Below, one piece after another: positions 1 to 7,434 of a stretch of DNA of 13,390 nucleotides (its first letter is position 1; every line of letters starts with the position of its first letter). The stretch is taken from positions 1 through 13,390 of the forward strand of contig DASQNU010000034.1 of NCBI GenBank assembly GCA_035644815.1, written 5' to 3'. Source of the DNA: Brevibacillus_F sp035644815 (GTDB lineage: Bacteria > Bacillota > Bacilli > Brevibacillales > Brevibacillaceae). Under the pieces are notes generated by a model. It was not told where the DNA came from. It saw nothing but the letters and a program-made list of their open reading frames with translations, and did not search any database. A program made the translations under genes and the position numbers.

Positions 1-1251
1 CTTCGCCTGGGATTGATCGGCGAGCAGGCCAGTCAGGAAGCCGCCAAACAACCAAAAGTACAGAGCCATAAACGGCACTTCAAAAATGTTTTCCACAAAA
101 TTGTGCAGCACGACGGCAAACATGCCGCAGGCCAGTCCAAGGATGAGGAAGAAATGAGGCGTTCGCTTCGCTTGACCGGCAAGCTTGTACGCGTAGCGGA
201 TAACCGTCAGCATCAGCGCAAACAGCAATCCGACACCGATCAGCCCCAGCTCTGCGAGACTCTTGAAGAAATAGCTGTCCGTATATGTCGTACCGAAATG
301 ACGATCGGCTACCGCACCACCATGATGGCCTGGGCTTGCGCCGAACAACGGTTCTACGCGCATCTGGTTGTACGCATCAAACCAGCGCTTGATACGCCCA
401 TCCTGGATGCTCTTTTCAAAATACTCCGCTGTAAACAGCGTGGTGATCCGGTCTTTTACCGAGCCAATCACCGGCAAGTCAGGCATGAAAGACATGGCTA
501 CGATGCCAATAATCCCTGCCAGCAGCAGGTACATCGCCACTTTACGTTTCCATACGAGACAACCGATGAAGATGGCAAAAGCAAAAGCGAACCAGGCGCC
601 CCGTGATGCGGTAAAGACGAGGGCAGCAAGCGTGATGAGCGCGATGCCTCCCCAGATCAGCTGTTCCTTGCGATTCTTACTGTTCAGAAACAATCCCATC
701 GCGACGGGAACGATCAAGGCCATATAGCTGCCCAAGACGTTTGGACTGGTCACAATCGAGAAAGCCCTCGTCTTGGTGGCTTCCCCCGCATTCACCCAGG
801 CGCCGGACGTTTCCACCCCCAAAGCGACCTGTCCCACGCCGATCAGCCCCACCACGAAGCCTACAACGGCAAGGACTTTGATAAAGCGTTCAAACTGGGA
901 TGCATGCTGAATCAGATAAAAACCGATAAAGAAAGCCAGTATATACTGGTAGATCGCGCGGAAGCCTTCCACGCTTGCTTTCCAATTGGTCATATCCGTT
1001 ACCATGAATGCTACCCCAAGCACAAAGAAAGCGAGCATCATGCGCTTGATGTCGGGCATTTTCCGCATTCCTTTGAAATAGGCCACAAAAGTAAAAAGCA
1101 AAAGCACCAATAGCAGCCCATCGTCCCAGAGCGAGGAAACGACGGGAATCGGCAGAATGTTTCGCAATACGTAGTCAATGATTGGGTATCCCAATAACAC
1201 ATACAGCCAGGTGTCTGAGCGGGATGCCCAATTGCGCAACGTTTGTCCCAT
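1..1251 (-). CDS. O-antigen ligase/polymerase family membrane protein (3' end outside window)
   Basis: The reverse strand is open from an ATG at 1251 to the window edge, giving 417 codons with no stop, so the C-terminus is missing. The product is a polytopic membrane protein with about ten hydrophobic segments and one large extracytoplasmic loop (roughly residues 255-325). Family hallmarks of the Wzy_C/WaaL group are visible: SRGAW near 216-220, GRIKRW near 285-290, FGASPG near 303-308, and DSYFFKSLAELGLIG near 325-339. Such proteins polymerise or transfer lipid-linked glycans on the outer face of the membrane. Here it may polymerise a wall polysaccharide, an inference from the flippases and csaB nearby. 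An AGGAGG box at 1262-1267 precedes the start; an in-frame TTG at 1254 lies 7 nt from it and is a possible alternative start. It is divergent from the MviN-family gene. The family call is firm; the substrate is unknown. Confidence 0.9.
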   Translation of the reverse strand, partial: MGQTLRNWASRSDTWLYVLLGYPIIDYVLRNILPIPVVSSLWDDGLLLVLLLFTFVAYFKGMRKMPDIKRMMLAFFVLGVAFMVTDMTNWKASVEGFRAIYQYILAFFIGFYLIQHASQFERFIKVLAVVGFVVGLIGVGQVALGVETSGAWVNAGEATKTRAFSIVTSPNVLGSYMALIVPVAMGLFLNSKNRKEQLIWGGIALITLAALVFTASRGAWFAFAFAIFIGCLVWKRKVAMYLLLAGIIGIVAMSFMPDLPVIGSVKDRITTLFTAEYFEKSIQDGRIKRWFDAYNQMRVEPLFGASPGHHGGAVADRHFGTTYTDSYFFKSLAELGLIGVGLLFALMLTVIRYAYKLAGQAKRTPHFFLILGLACGMFAVVLHNFVENIFEVPFMALYFWLFGGFLTGLLADQSQAK

Positions 1252-1288
1252 CAAGGTACGTCCTCCTGTGAATAAGTTCAACTTTACT

Positions 1289-1318
1289 ATTATAATGAAT
1301 CATTCTGTGAAGTAGCAA
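1289..1318 (-). promoter_or_regulatory. candidate vegetative promoter for the O-antigen ligase gene
   Basis: On the reverse strand a TATAAT box (1294 down to 1289) is preceded, after 18 nt, by TTGCTA (1318 down to 1313), four of six matches to the SigA -35 consensus. Transcription would start about 30 nt upstream of the start codon, leaving room for the AGGAGG box. Found by eye only. Confidence 0.45.
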
Positions 1319-1344
1319 GAAACCATGGTCGTAGGGAGAAAAGA

Positions 1345-1374
1345 TTGGTAGAAAGCGTACAAATCGGCTATGAT
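1345..1374 (+). promoter_or_regulatory. candidate SigA promoter for the MviN-family gene
   Basis: TTGGTA (1345-1350), an 18-nt spacer and TATGAT (1369-1374) fit the housekeeping sigma consensus well. The expected start point near 1381 leaves a leader of about 40 nt. An in-frame ATG at 1370 falls inside the -10 box, which argues against it as the translation start. Confidence 0.5.
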
Positions 1375-1420
1375 TACTGATAGGTTTTCACGAGATTTGC
1401 CTAATAGGAGAACGGTTTGC

Positions 1421-2950
1421 ATGAATTTACTGAAAACAGCTTCCATCATCGTACTCATGACCCTAGTCGGCCGTCTGCTCGGCTTTTTCCGCAATGTGTA
1501 TGTTTCCAACCTGTACGGGACAGGGATGGAAGCAGACGCATTCGGCATCGCTTCTACCATTCCGCTGACCTTGTTTCTCGTCATACCGGGTGCCATCAAT
1601 GCCGTGCTGATACCAACCATGCGCGGACTGTTGGAAAGAGCCGACCATCAACGCGCAGGCGAGCTTTACCATAAAACCCTCAGTGTCATCATGGTTGTTT
1701 TTGCAGCGCTATCCGTAGCGGGAGTGCTCTTCTCCACGCAGATCGCAATGCTGTTCGGTACGACAGGCGAAAAGATGCTGCTGACAGCGGAGCTGCTGCG
1801 CTGGATGTGGCCTGCTGCGCTGTTTATTGGATTAACAGGTCTATGGTCAAGCGTATGCAATGCTCATCAGCACTTTTTCACACCGACTTTAGGTACGGTA
1901 GCTAACGGTGCATTGGTGCTCATTGCCATGTATCTGCTGGTACCGGCCTATGGAGTGACAGGACTGGCTATGGCGACTACCATTGGCTATATCGCGGCGG
2001 CACTTACCATGCTCCCTACGTTAAGACGATTTGGGTATGTGCACCGTTACGCTTTTTCTTGGAAAAACGATGAAGAGATGAAAAGCATGGGGGAGCGTGT
2101 GATTCCAATCTTGATCGGTGCGGTCATCGCTCAAGCGACTACGTTTCTGGAACGAGGCTTCGCCAGCGCTCTGGGTGACGGTAAAATCGCAGCCCTGATG
2201 TATGCCAACACAATCGTCCAACTGCCAATGGCGGTATTTGTAGGGGCCTTTACGCTACCGCTCTTTCCTCTCATGTCCAGCTACGTGAAACGGGGCGAAA
2301 TGCACTTGGTAAAAACCACCCTGCAAAAAGGGATGGCTTATCTATGGATTCTGCTGCTACCGGTCACAATCGGCCTCATTCTGTATGCAGAGCCGTTGAT
2401 TACGTTGATCTATAAACGCGGTGAGTTTGGCGACACGGCTGTTGCGTGGACGGCCTCGGGCATGATCTTTTACAGCATCGGGCTTTATGCGCTTGCCGGT
2501 CGCGATCTGCTTACGCGTGCTTTTTATGCGTTGGAAAATACACGGACTCCCGTAACCATCGGTGCGGTAGGAATTGTCATCTATCTGGTCGCCGCTTGGC
2601 AGACGATCCCTTGGCTTGATCATGGCGGCCTGGCATTTAGCGCCTCTATTTCTGCTGCTGCTCAGCTTTTGCTCCTGTTTATTTGCCTGTGGCGAAGCAT
2701 CGGGAAACCGATTGCCGCCAGCTTTGCGATAACGGTTGGGAAAGCGACATGTGCGGCAGGGGTCATGTCAGCATTCATTTATTTCGCCGATCCGTGGCTG
2801 TCGCTTCTCCCATTGTGGTTATATCTTGCAGTGGGAATCGGTGTGTCCGCGGTGATTTACGGCGGAGTCCTGCTGCTGTTGCGTGAACCGCTTGTAAAGG
2901 AAGTAATCGGCAAGCTGCTGAAGCGATCTGCTAGCAAGCAAAACGCATAA
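1421..2950 (+). CDS. murJ: MviN/MurJ-family lipid-linked glycan flippase
   Basis: A 509-residue polytopic protein of the MOP exporter superfamily, MviN branch, which flips undecaprenyl-linked precursors across the membrane. The start at 1421 is preferred: TAGGAG lies 10 nt upstream and the N-terminus MNLLK matches that of E. coli MurJ, whereas an in-frame ATG at 1370 has no ribosome binding site and lies in the presumed promoter. R18, R24 and D39 fall at the same positions as the functionally important MurJ residues. Other charged cavity positions differ: where MurJ has R52 this protein has F52, and the MurJ ADRLxE stretch (R270, E273) reads ANTIVQ here, giving T264 and Q267. It may therefore carry another lipid-linked glycan rather than lipid II. 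It is convergent with the PaaK-like gene, 9 nt away. Family certain; the symbol is a family label only. Confidence 0.88.
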   Translation: MNLLKTASIIVLMTLVGRLLGFFRNVYVSNLYGTGMEADAFGIASTIPLTLFLVIPGAINAVLIPTMRGLLERADHQRAGELYHKTLSVIMVVFAALSVAGVLFSTQIAMLFGTTGEKMLLTAELLRWMWPAALFIGLTGLWSSVCNAHQHFFTPTLGTVANGALVLIAMYLLVPAYGVTGLAMATTIGYIAAALTMLPTLRRFGYVHRYAFSWKNDEEMKSMGERVIPILIGAVIAQATTFLERGFASALGDGKIAALMYANTIVQLPMAVFVGAFTLPLFPLMSSYVKRGEMHLVKTTLQKGMAYLWILLLPVTIGLILYAEPLITLIYKRGEFGDTAVAWTASGMIFYSIGLYALAGRDLLTRAFYALENTRTPVTIGAVGIVIYLVAAWQTIPWLDHGGLAFSASISAAAQLLLLFICLWRSIGKPIAASFAITVGKATCAAGVMSAFIYFADPWLSLLPLWLYLAVGIGVSAVIYGGVLLLLREPLVKEVIGKLLKRSASKQNA

Positions 2951-2959
2951 CATTTGTTT

Positions 2960-4333
2960 TTAGCTGCGTCCTTCTGTGAGCGGAAACTCGCGAATGGCAT
3001 AGCGGAATTTGCCCGAAGCGCTGGGAGGAATCTGGTCCACATGGGCAACCTCGATTTTTACATCGTCACCGAGAGCTTTGCGAATGCTGGCTAAAAACAT
3101 TTCTTCCTCAGCAGGATCGTATTTATCCGGATGTTTTACCAGCTTAAGGGAGACGTGTTTTGGAGCATGCTGGATCAATTGAAAGGTGTAAAAGCTTTCC
3201 AGATTGCGCATGATGTGATTAAAGTAATGGCCATGCACATAATGACCGTGACTCGAGAGAAACATGTCATCCTCGCGACCATCGATCTGATCCAGCACCG
3301 GATAGGCAATCCCGCAGCTGCAGGGCTCTGTCGACAGCTGGACGATGTCCCCTAGTTCATAGCGCAGTCTGGGCATGACATAGTTGTGCAGATCCGTGAC
3401 CAAGAGTAACCCAGGCATGCCTGGTGGAACGGGCTCCTTGGTGACGGGATCGACAACCTCCATGTAGCAATTATCTGTAAATGCGTGCATACGGCCTGCC
3501 GGACATTCATAGGCAATGATGCCGCCGTCACGCGCGCCATACTCATTGACTACCGGGGCGCCGAACGCTTTTTCCATACTTTCGCGTTGAAAGGGATGGA
3601 GACGCTCAGCGGTAGAAACGACTGCTTTAAGCGAGACACCCAAAGTTTCCTTTTTTTGCAAGATCAGCTCGGCAAAAAGATGCAGTGCCGACGCGTAGCC
3701 ATACAAGTAGCTGGGGGAAAACGAGCGGATCAGTCGCAAATAGGCGGGAACCTGTGACTCCCGCAGCTCATAGGCGGAAAGCAACAGCCTGTTTTTCAGA
3801 AATCGTTCTTTCCAGCGAAAAGCCCGCGACTGTTGCTGGTTCAATTCCAACGGATTGCCCCAGATCATGACGCAAGGATCGCCAATTCCGATATTGTGCC
3901 ACGACAATCCGAGCCAGCGGGCAGCCTCGTAGCGTTCCACAGTGGCACGATCCAGATAAAAACGGGTTGGCTCGCCCGTAGAACCGCCAGTTCTGTTGGG
4001 GATCAGTGTTGCAGGAAGTACATCTGGGGCGAGATAGCGATCGCTTGTCTCACGGAAGCTTTTTTTCGTCAGGACGGGCAGCTGTCTCAATCGCTCGGCT
4101 GGTTGTGAGAAATCTTCCGAAAACTCATTGCGAAAGGATTGATAAGCGGGAATTTGCGAGGTTGCATGTTGGAGCAAATTCAGCAGCTTTTCAGTTTGGC
4201 GTTTGGCCAACTGCTCGCTCGTCAGCTTTTGCGCATCCTGCAATTCACGCATATATTTCCGGGTTCGATTGCCTTTCCATTTTTCCATTAAGGGCCAATG
4301 AACATGGCGAATCATGTATTTTGTCAGGGGCAT
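2960..4333 (-). CDS. PaaK/CapK-like adenylate-forming ligase
   Basis: A 457-residue soluble protein of the phenylacetate-CoA ligase (PaaK) branch of the ANL adenylating enzymes, close to the CapK proteins found in capsule loci. The core motifs are intact: nucleotide loop TGGSTGEP (115-122), NEYGARDGG (263-271), RLRYELGD (322-329), the hinge region DGREDD (351-356) and a C-terminal SGKFRY with the likely catalytic Lys442. C277, H283, C338 and C340 could form a metal site, which is a guess. The family activates carboxylic acids with ATP, usually to a CoA thioester; the acid used here cannot be read from sequence. The chosen ATG has AGAGGTG 10 nt upstream; an in-frame GTG at 4378 would add 15 residues and is less well supported. 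Divergent from the SpoVB-like gene, it probably supplies an acyl group to the local glycan pathway (inference). Confidence 0.85.
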   Translation of the reverse strand: MPLTKYMIRHVHWPLMEKWKGNRTRKYMRELQDAQKLTSEQLAKRQTEKLLNLLQHATSQIPAYQSFRNEFSEDFSQPAERLRQLPVLTKKSFRETSDRYLAPDVLPATLIPNRTGGSTGEPTRFYLDRATVERYEAARWLGLSWHNIGIGDPCVMIWGNPLELNQQQSRAFRWKERFLKNRLLLSAYELRESQVPAYLRLIRSFSPSYLYGYASALHLFAELILQKKETLGVSLKAVVSTAERLHPFQRESMEKAFGAPVVNEYGARDGGIIAYECPAGRMHAFTDNCYMEVVDPVTKEPVPPGMPGLLLVTDLHNYVMPRLRYELGDIVQLSTEPCSCGIAYPVLDQIDGREDDMFLSSHGHYVHGHYFNHIMRNLESFYTFQLIQHAPKHVSLKLVKHPDKYDPAEEEMFLASIRKALGDDVKIEVAHVDQIPPSASGKFRYAIREFPLTEGRS

Positions 4334-4453
4334 GTGTAGGTAACACCTCTTTCCGGCAAAAATAGGGAGTTTGTTCACCCATTATTCCTGCCGAAAGCAC
4401 TTGCTGCTTGCATGCTTTAAGGTGGGAGTGGAGTATTTTCACAAGGATCAAGA

Positions 4454-4489
4454 ATGGTAGAAGCGATAAGGAGAATATATAGATGGTAA
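4454..4489 (+). CDS. possible 11-residue leader peptide
   Basis: AAGGA (4443-4447) followed after 6 nt by ATG opens a short frame, MVEAIRRIYRW, whose stop at 4487-4489 overlaps the first codons of the flippase gene in a different frame. It contains the ribosome binding site of that gene, so translating it could couple to or compete with flippase translation. The short length makes chance likely. Confidence 0.2.
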   Translation: MVEAIRRIYRW

Positions 4490-6150
4490 AGAAAAGTCAT
4501 TTTCTCGGTGGAGCCATCATATTGGCTGTGGCGGGAATCTTGTCCAAGGCTATCGGGATGTTTTACCGCATTCCGTTGCAGGAAATTGTCGGGAATAATG
4601 GGTTGGGGCTCTATCAGGAGGTATACCCGCTCTATCTAACCTTTTTAATTCTGGCTACGGCAGGGATTCCGGTGGCATTGTCACGGATGATCGCCGAGGC
4701 ATTGGCGGAAGGAAAGCAAGGGGAGATCAACCAAATTCTTGCCCGCAGCATGGCTTTAATGGGAACCATCGGGCTATTGCTGTTCGCGATTCTGTATCTG
4801 AGCTCACCGCTCATTGCCTTGATGATGGGCAATCCGCATCTGGTGGAGCCGATCAGGGCCATTTCGCTGTCCCTGTTGTTTGTTCCGATCATTGCAGTGT
4901 TGCGTGGATACTTTTATGGGCATCAAAAAATGGTGTTCGTCGGATTGTCTCAGGTTGTGGAGCAGACATTGCGGGTTGCTTTCATCTTGATTGCTTCGCT
5001 TTACCTCGTGTCCTTAGGGGAAGATACCGATACGGTGATCACGGGTGTCAACTTTGGGACAATGATCAGTACGCTCCTAAGCCTCGGCTTTCTCGTGCTG
5101 CTCCTCTGGTGGCATCGTCGCAAACAGCCTGCAGTGAAGGCGTCCCGTGCAAGCTGGCGCAGCCGTGAATGGTGGGGCGATCGCTCCTTCTACCTGACGA
5201 TGTGGCGGATCGCTTGGCCGATCTGTATCAGCGCGCTGGTGATCCCGATTTTTAGCTTGGTGGATTCGTTTTTGGCCATTAACATTTTCCGTTACGTATG
5301 GCATGTAGATGGGATTACCGCGGATAGCTGGTTCGGCATCTACAGCCGTGGCGGCCCGCTTTTGCAGCTTGCCAGCCTGTTTGGCGCTTCCATCGCGCTG
5401 TCGATCGTCCCGGCCATTGCCGAGGCACGCCGCTTGGGGGATACGGAGAAGGTAAGCACGTTGATTCGGCTCTCATACCGATTTGCCTGGTTAATCGGTT
5501 TGCCGGCAGGATTAGGCTTGACCGCTGTGGCGGAAGGAGCCAATCTGGCCTTGTACGGGGACACAGATGGCACGTGGGCGATGGCTATCCTTGGAGTGAG
5601 TGCCGTACCGCTTTCTTTGCTGCTTGCTACAAACGGGATTTTGCAAGGATTGGGGCATGAAAAGATTCCGGCGAAGCATTTGCTGTGGGGCGTTGCCGCC
5701 AAAATTGTGACGACCTTGCTTTTTGCCTCGGTGTTGGGGATTGATGGACTGTCAATATCGTGGCTGTGTGCAACTGCTGTCGTATGCCTCTTAAATATGA
5801 AGGTCATTGCCAGATTGGCAAACGTAGAAGTGAAAAAACGTTTTGATGTGACCTTGCCTTTAGTTGCGGCTAACGGCATGCTGCTTTTGGCATGGGGAGC
5901 GATGGAAGCAGTGCATTATCTTGTATCGTCCCATTTAAGCGCCCGTTTGCTCGGTGCAGCGGAGACCATCGTAGGAGTCGCAATGGGGTTAGTCGTTTAT
6001 CTGGCGGCGCTCCTGCTCATTCCGCTGATTGAGGAAGAGGAGTTCGAATGGATCCCGGGAGGAGCCTATTTGCGAGCGATCCGCTCGAAGCTACGCAAAA
6101 AAGCAGATTCCGGTGAAATACAACATATAGTAAAACGAGAAAACCGTTGA
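4483..6150 (+). CDS. SpoVB/YtgP-family polysaccharide or lipid II flippase
   Basis: A 555-residue polytopic membrane protein with about 14 hydrophobic segments, of the polysaccharide synthase / SpoVB / YtgP (B. subtilis MurJ) / YabM branch of the MOP superfamily. Typical features are the N-terminal KAIGMFYRIP (22-31), GLGLYQ soon after, VALSRMIAEA, and LRGYFYGHQ with SQVVEQ in the first half. The family moves undecaprenyl-linked wall precursors outward, during growth or spore cortex synthesis. It is unrelated at the subfamily level to the MviN-type gene upstream, so the locus holds two flippases of different branches. AAGGAG (4468-4473) lies 9 nt before the ATG. The stop codon sits inside the left arm of a strong terminator, so the gene is the last, and probably only, gene of its transcript. 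Which SpoVB-family member it represents cannot be decided by eye. Confidence 0.88.
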   Translation: MVKKSHFLGGAIILAVAGILSKAIGMFYRIPLQEIVGNNGLGLYQEVYPLYLTFLILATAGIPVALSRMIAEALAEGKQGEINQILARSMALMGTIGLLLFAILYLSSPLIALMMGNPHLVEPIRAISLSLLFVPIIAVLRGYFYGHQKMVFVGLSQVVEQTLRVAFILIASLYLVSLGEDTDTVITGVNFGTMISTLLSLGFLVLLLWWHRRKQPAVKASRASWRSREWWGDRSFYLTMWRIAWPICISALVIPIFSLVDSFLAINIFRYVWHVDGITADSWFGIYSRGGPLLQLASLFGASIALSIVPAIAEARRLGDTEKVSTLIRLSYRFAWLIGLPAGLGLTAVAEGANLALYGDTDGTWAMAILGVSAVPLSLLLATNGILQGLGHEKIPAKHLLWGVAAKIVTTLLFASVLGIDGLSISWLCATAVVCLLNMKVIARLANVEVKKRFDVTLPLVAANGMLLLAWGAMEAVHYLVSSHLSARLLGAAETIVGVAMGLVVYLAALLLIPLIEEEEFEWIPGGAYLRAIRSKLRKKADSGEIQHIVKRENR

Positions 6151-6174
6151 TCGATCCTGATCAGCGGTTTTTTT
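6140..6174 (+). terminator. intrinsic terminator after the SpoVB-like gene
   Basis: Arms 6140-6152 and 6159-6171 pair over 13 bp with one G-U wobble around a 6-nt loop, followed by a run of seven T (6168-6174) partly shared with the right arm. The left arm covers the last codons and stop of the flippase gene. It separates the glycan gene from the ger operon. Confidence 0.85.
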
Positions 6175-6192
6175 GCAGCTTGGTATGGGCCA

Positions 6193-6206
6193 CATGACCT
6201 GTCATG
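6193..6206. repeat. inverted repeat upstream of the ger operon (possible operator)
   Basis: CATGAC and GTCATG are perfect inverted 6-mers separated by CT, about 115 bp before the first ger start codon. The spacer is too short for an RNA hairpin using the full arms, so a dimeric-regulator binding site is more likely than a terminator. No regulator can be named. Confidence 0.3.
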
Positions 6207-6216
6207 GCCATTGGAT

Positions 6217-6248
6217 ACATATTCAGGTAAGAAGTGGAAACGATAGTA
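6217..6248 (+). promoter_or_regulatory. tentative forespore-type promoter of the ger operon
   Basis: GATAGTA at 6242-6248 partly fits the SigG -10 pattern (CATnnTA), and ACATA at 6217-6221 partly fits the -35 pattern, but the spacer is 20 nt, longer than usual. Ger operons are normally transcribed by SigG in the forespore; the match here is weak. A 7-bp inverted repeat (CAGGTAA at 6224-6230, TTACCTG at 6258-6264) brackets the -10 element. Confidence 0.25.
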
Positions 6249-6309
6249 AGGATGAATTTACCTGCAGTTGCAACATCGAGATTCTAACAAATATAGGGAG
6301 ATTGAACTG

Positions 6310-7434
6310 ATGACGGTTCTTTCCACCAATCAATTATGGTGTCTTGTTCTTCTTTTTCAGATTGGAAGTAATGTGGTTTTCGGATTCGGATCCGGAGCCA
6401 AGCAGGATGCGTGGATTGCAGCTGGCATCAGTTGTATGCTTGGGTGCGGACTTATTGTACTCTATGCAAAAATTTGCGAATGGGGAGATCGGAAAAATTG
6501 GGTAGAGCTGCTGGAAGCTCTTTTAGGTAGATATGTAGGGAAAGCGGTTGGCATGATTTATATTATTAGCTTTATCTACGTTGCCGGGAGGGTATTGCGT
6601 GACTTTGGCGAGCTGATCGCTACCTATATCTTGCCGCGAACTCCCATCGGCGTTACCATGTTTCTCTTTTTGTTTCTCGTGGTGTATGCGGCAAGTGTAG
6701 GAGTGGAAAGGATGGCTCGTCTAGCAGAACTGTGCATTCCGATCGTCCTTGTATATCTACTCATTTTGTTAATCTTTATCTTCTTTTCGGAAACGATGGA
6801 TCTCCAGTGGCTTTTTCCCGTGGCGTCAAATTGGAAAGCAATCGGTACGTCGGTTTTTCCGTTAGGCGTAACAGTCCCGTATGGTGAATCTATCGTCTTT
6901 ACCATGCTGTATGCGTTTGTACGCTCTCCTCACATGTTTCGGAACACCATGCTTTTCGCTTCGGCCAGTTCCGGTTTGTTGCTCATCACCCTCGATTTCT
7001 TGGCGATTTTGACATTGGGGCCAGATTTATTTGCCCGTACGCTCTATCCGTTGCTGGTTTCCTTCCAATTGATTAGTCTTGCTGACTTTATCGAAAATGT
7101 GGATCCATTGGTAGTCACGATCTTTTTATTCGGGGGTTTGTTTAAAATCCTTATATTTTTCTATGGTGCCTGTATTGCGATTACATCACAATGGCGGCTC
7201 CGTGATCATCGCAGCACGGTAATACCTGTTGCCATCCTGGTATGGCTGCTTGCCTTTTACATGACTGACAACATTTCAAGCCATATCTTCGTTGGATTAC
7301 AGTGGGTTCCTTGGGTAATGTGGGTCCCGTTATTTATCATTATTCCCTTGCTGCTGTTACCCATAGCCTGGTGGAAAAGAAAGGGACGTGACAAATCAGA
7401 TGGAAAAAATGACGCTGGATCAAATTCTGCATAG
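6310..7434 (+). CDS. gerAB: GerAB-type germinant receptor permease subunit (B)
   Basis: A 374-residue membrane protein with about ten helices, of the spore germination permease family within the APC transporter fold. The B subunit binds the germinant in the spore inner membrane. Recognisable family pieces are AKQDAWIA near the N-terminus, GVERMARLAEL in the middle and FIENVDP in the second half, where many relatives have FLERxD. The ATG at 6310 is preceded by AGGGAG (6295-6300, 9-nt gap); an in-frame TTG at 6268 has no such box. The 3' end overlaps the A-subunit gene by at least 26 bp, so the two are probably translationally coupled. It opens a B-A-C-D-like operon. The symbol marks the family; which receptor and which germinant are unknown. 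Confidence 0.92.
   Translation: MTVLSTNQLWCLVLLFQIGSNVVFGFGSGAKQDAWIAAGISCMLGCGLIVLYAKICEWGDRKNWVELLEALLGRYVGKAVGMIYIISFIYVAGRVLRDFGELIATYILPRTPIGVTMFLFLFLVVYAASVGVERMARLAELCIPIVLVYLLILLIFIFFSETMDLQWLFPVASNWKAIGTSVFPLGVTVPYGESIVFTMLYAFVRSPHMFRNTMLFASASSGLLLITLDFLAILTLGPDLFARTLYPLLVSFQLISLADFIENVDPLVVTIFLFGGLFKILIFFYGACIAITSQWRLRDHRSTVIPVAILVWLLAFYMTDNISSHIFVGLQWVPWVMWVPLFIIIPLLLLPIAWWKRKGRDKSDGKNDAGSNSA

Noticed and set aside
13..606. 197-residue open frame on the plus strand
   Set aside because: Antisense to the O-antigen ligase-family gene, whose membrane helices and motifs are clear on the other strand.
1370..1420. 17-codon N-terminal extension of the MviN-family protein
   Set aside because: The upstream ATG lies in the likely -10 box and has no ribosome binding site; the ATG at 1421 has one and gives the standard MurJ N-terminus.
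4397..4419. imperfect palindrome (AAGCA ... TGCTT) between the PaaK-like and SpoVB-like genes
   Set aside because: Only 5 bp pair at the ends with mismatches inside; too weak to call an operator or hairpin.
4379..4482. search for promoters in the divergent gap between the PaaK-like and SpoVB-like genes
   Set aside because: TTGCAT near 4408 has no convincing -10 box at normal spacing, and the minus strand gives only AATAAT without a -35; nothing reportable.
5340..5879. 179-residue open frame on the minus strand
   Set aside because: Antisense to the SpoVB-like flippase and low in complexity (Ala, Ser, Lys, Pro); a shadow.
6268..6309. 14-codon extension of the operon's B subunit from a TTG
   Set aside because: No ribosome binding site precedes the TTG, while AGGGAG stands 9 nt before the ATG at 6310.
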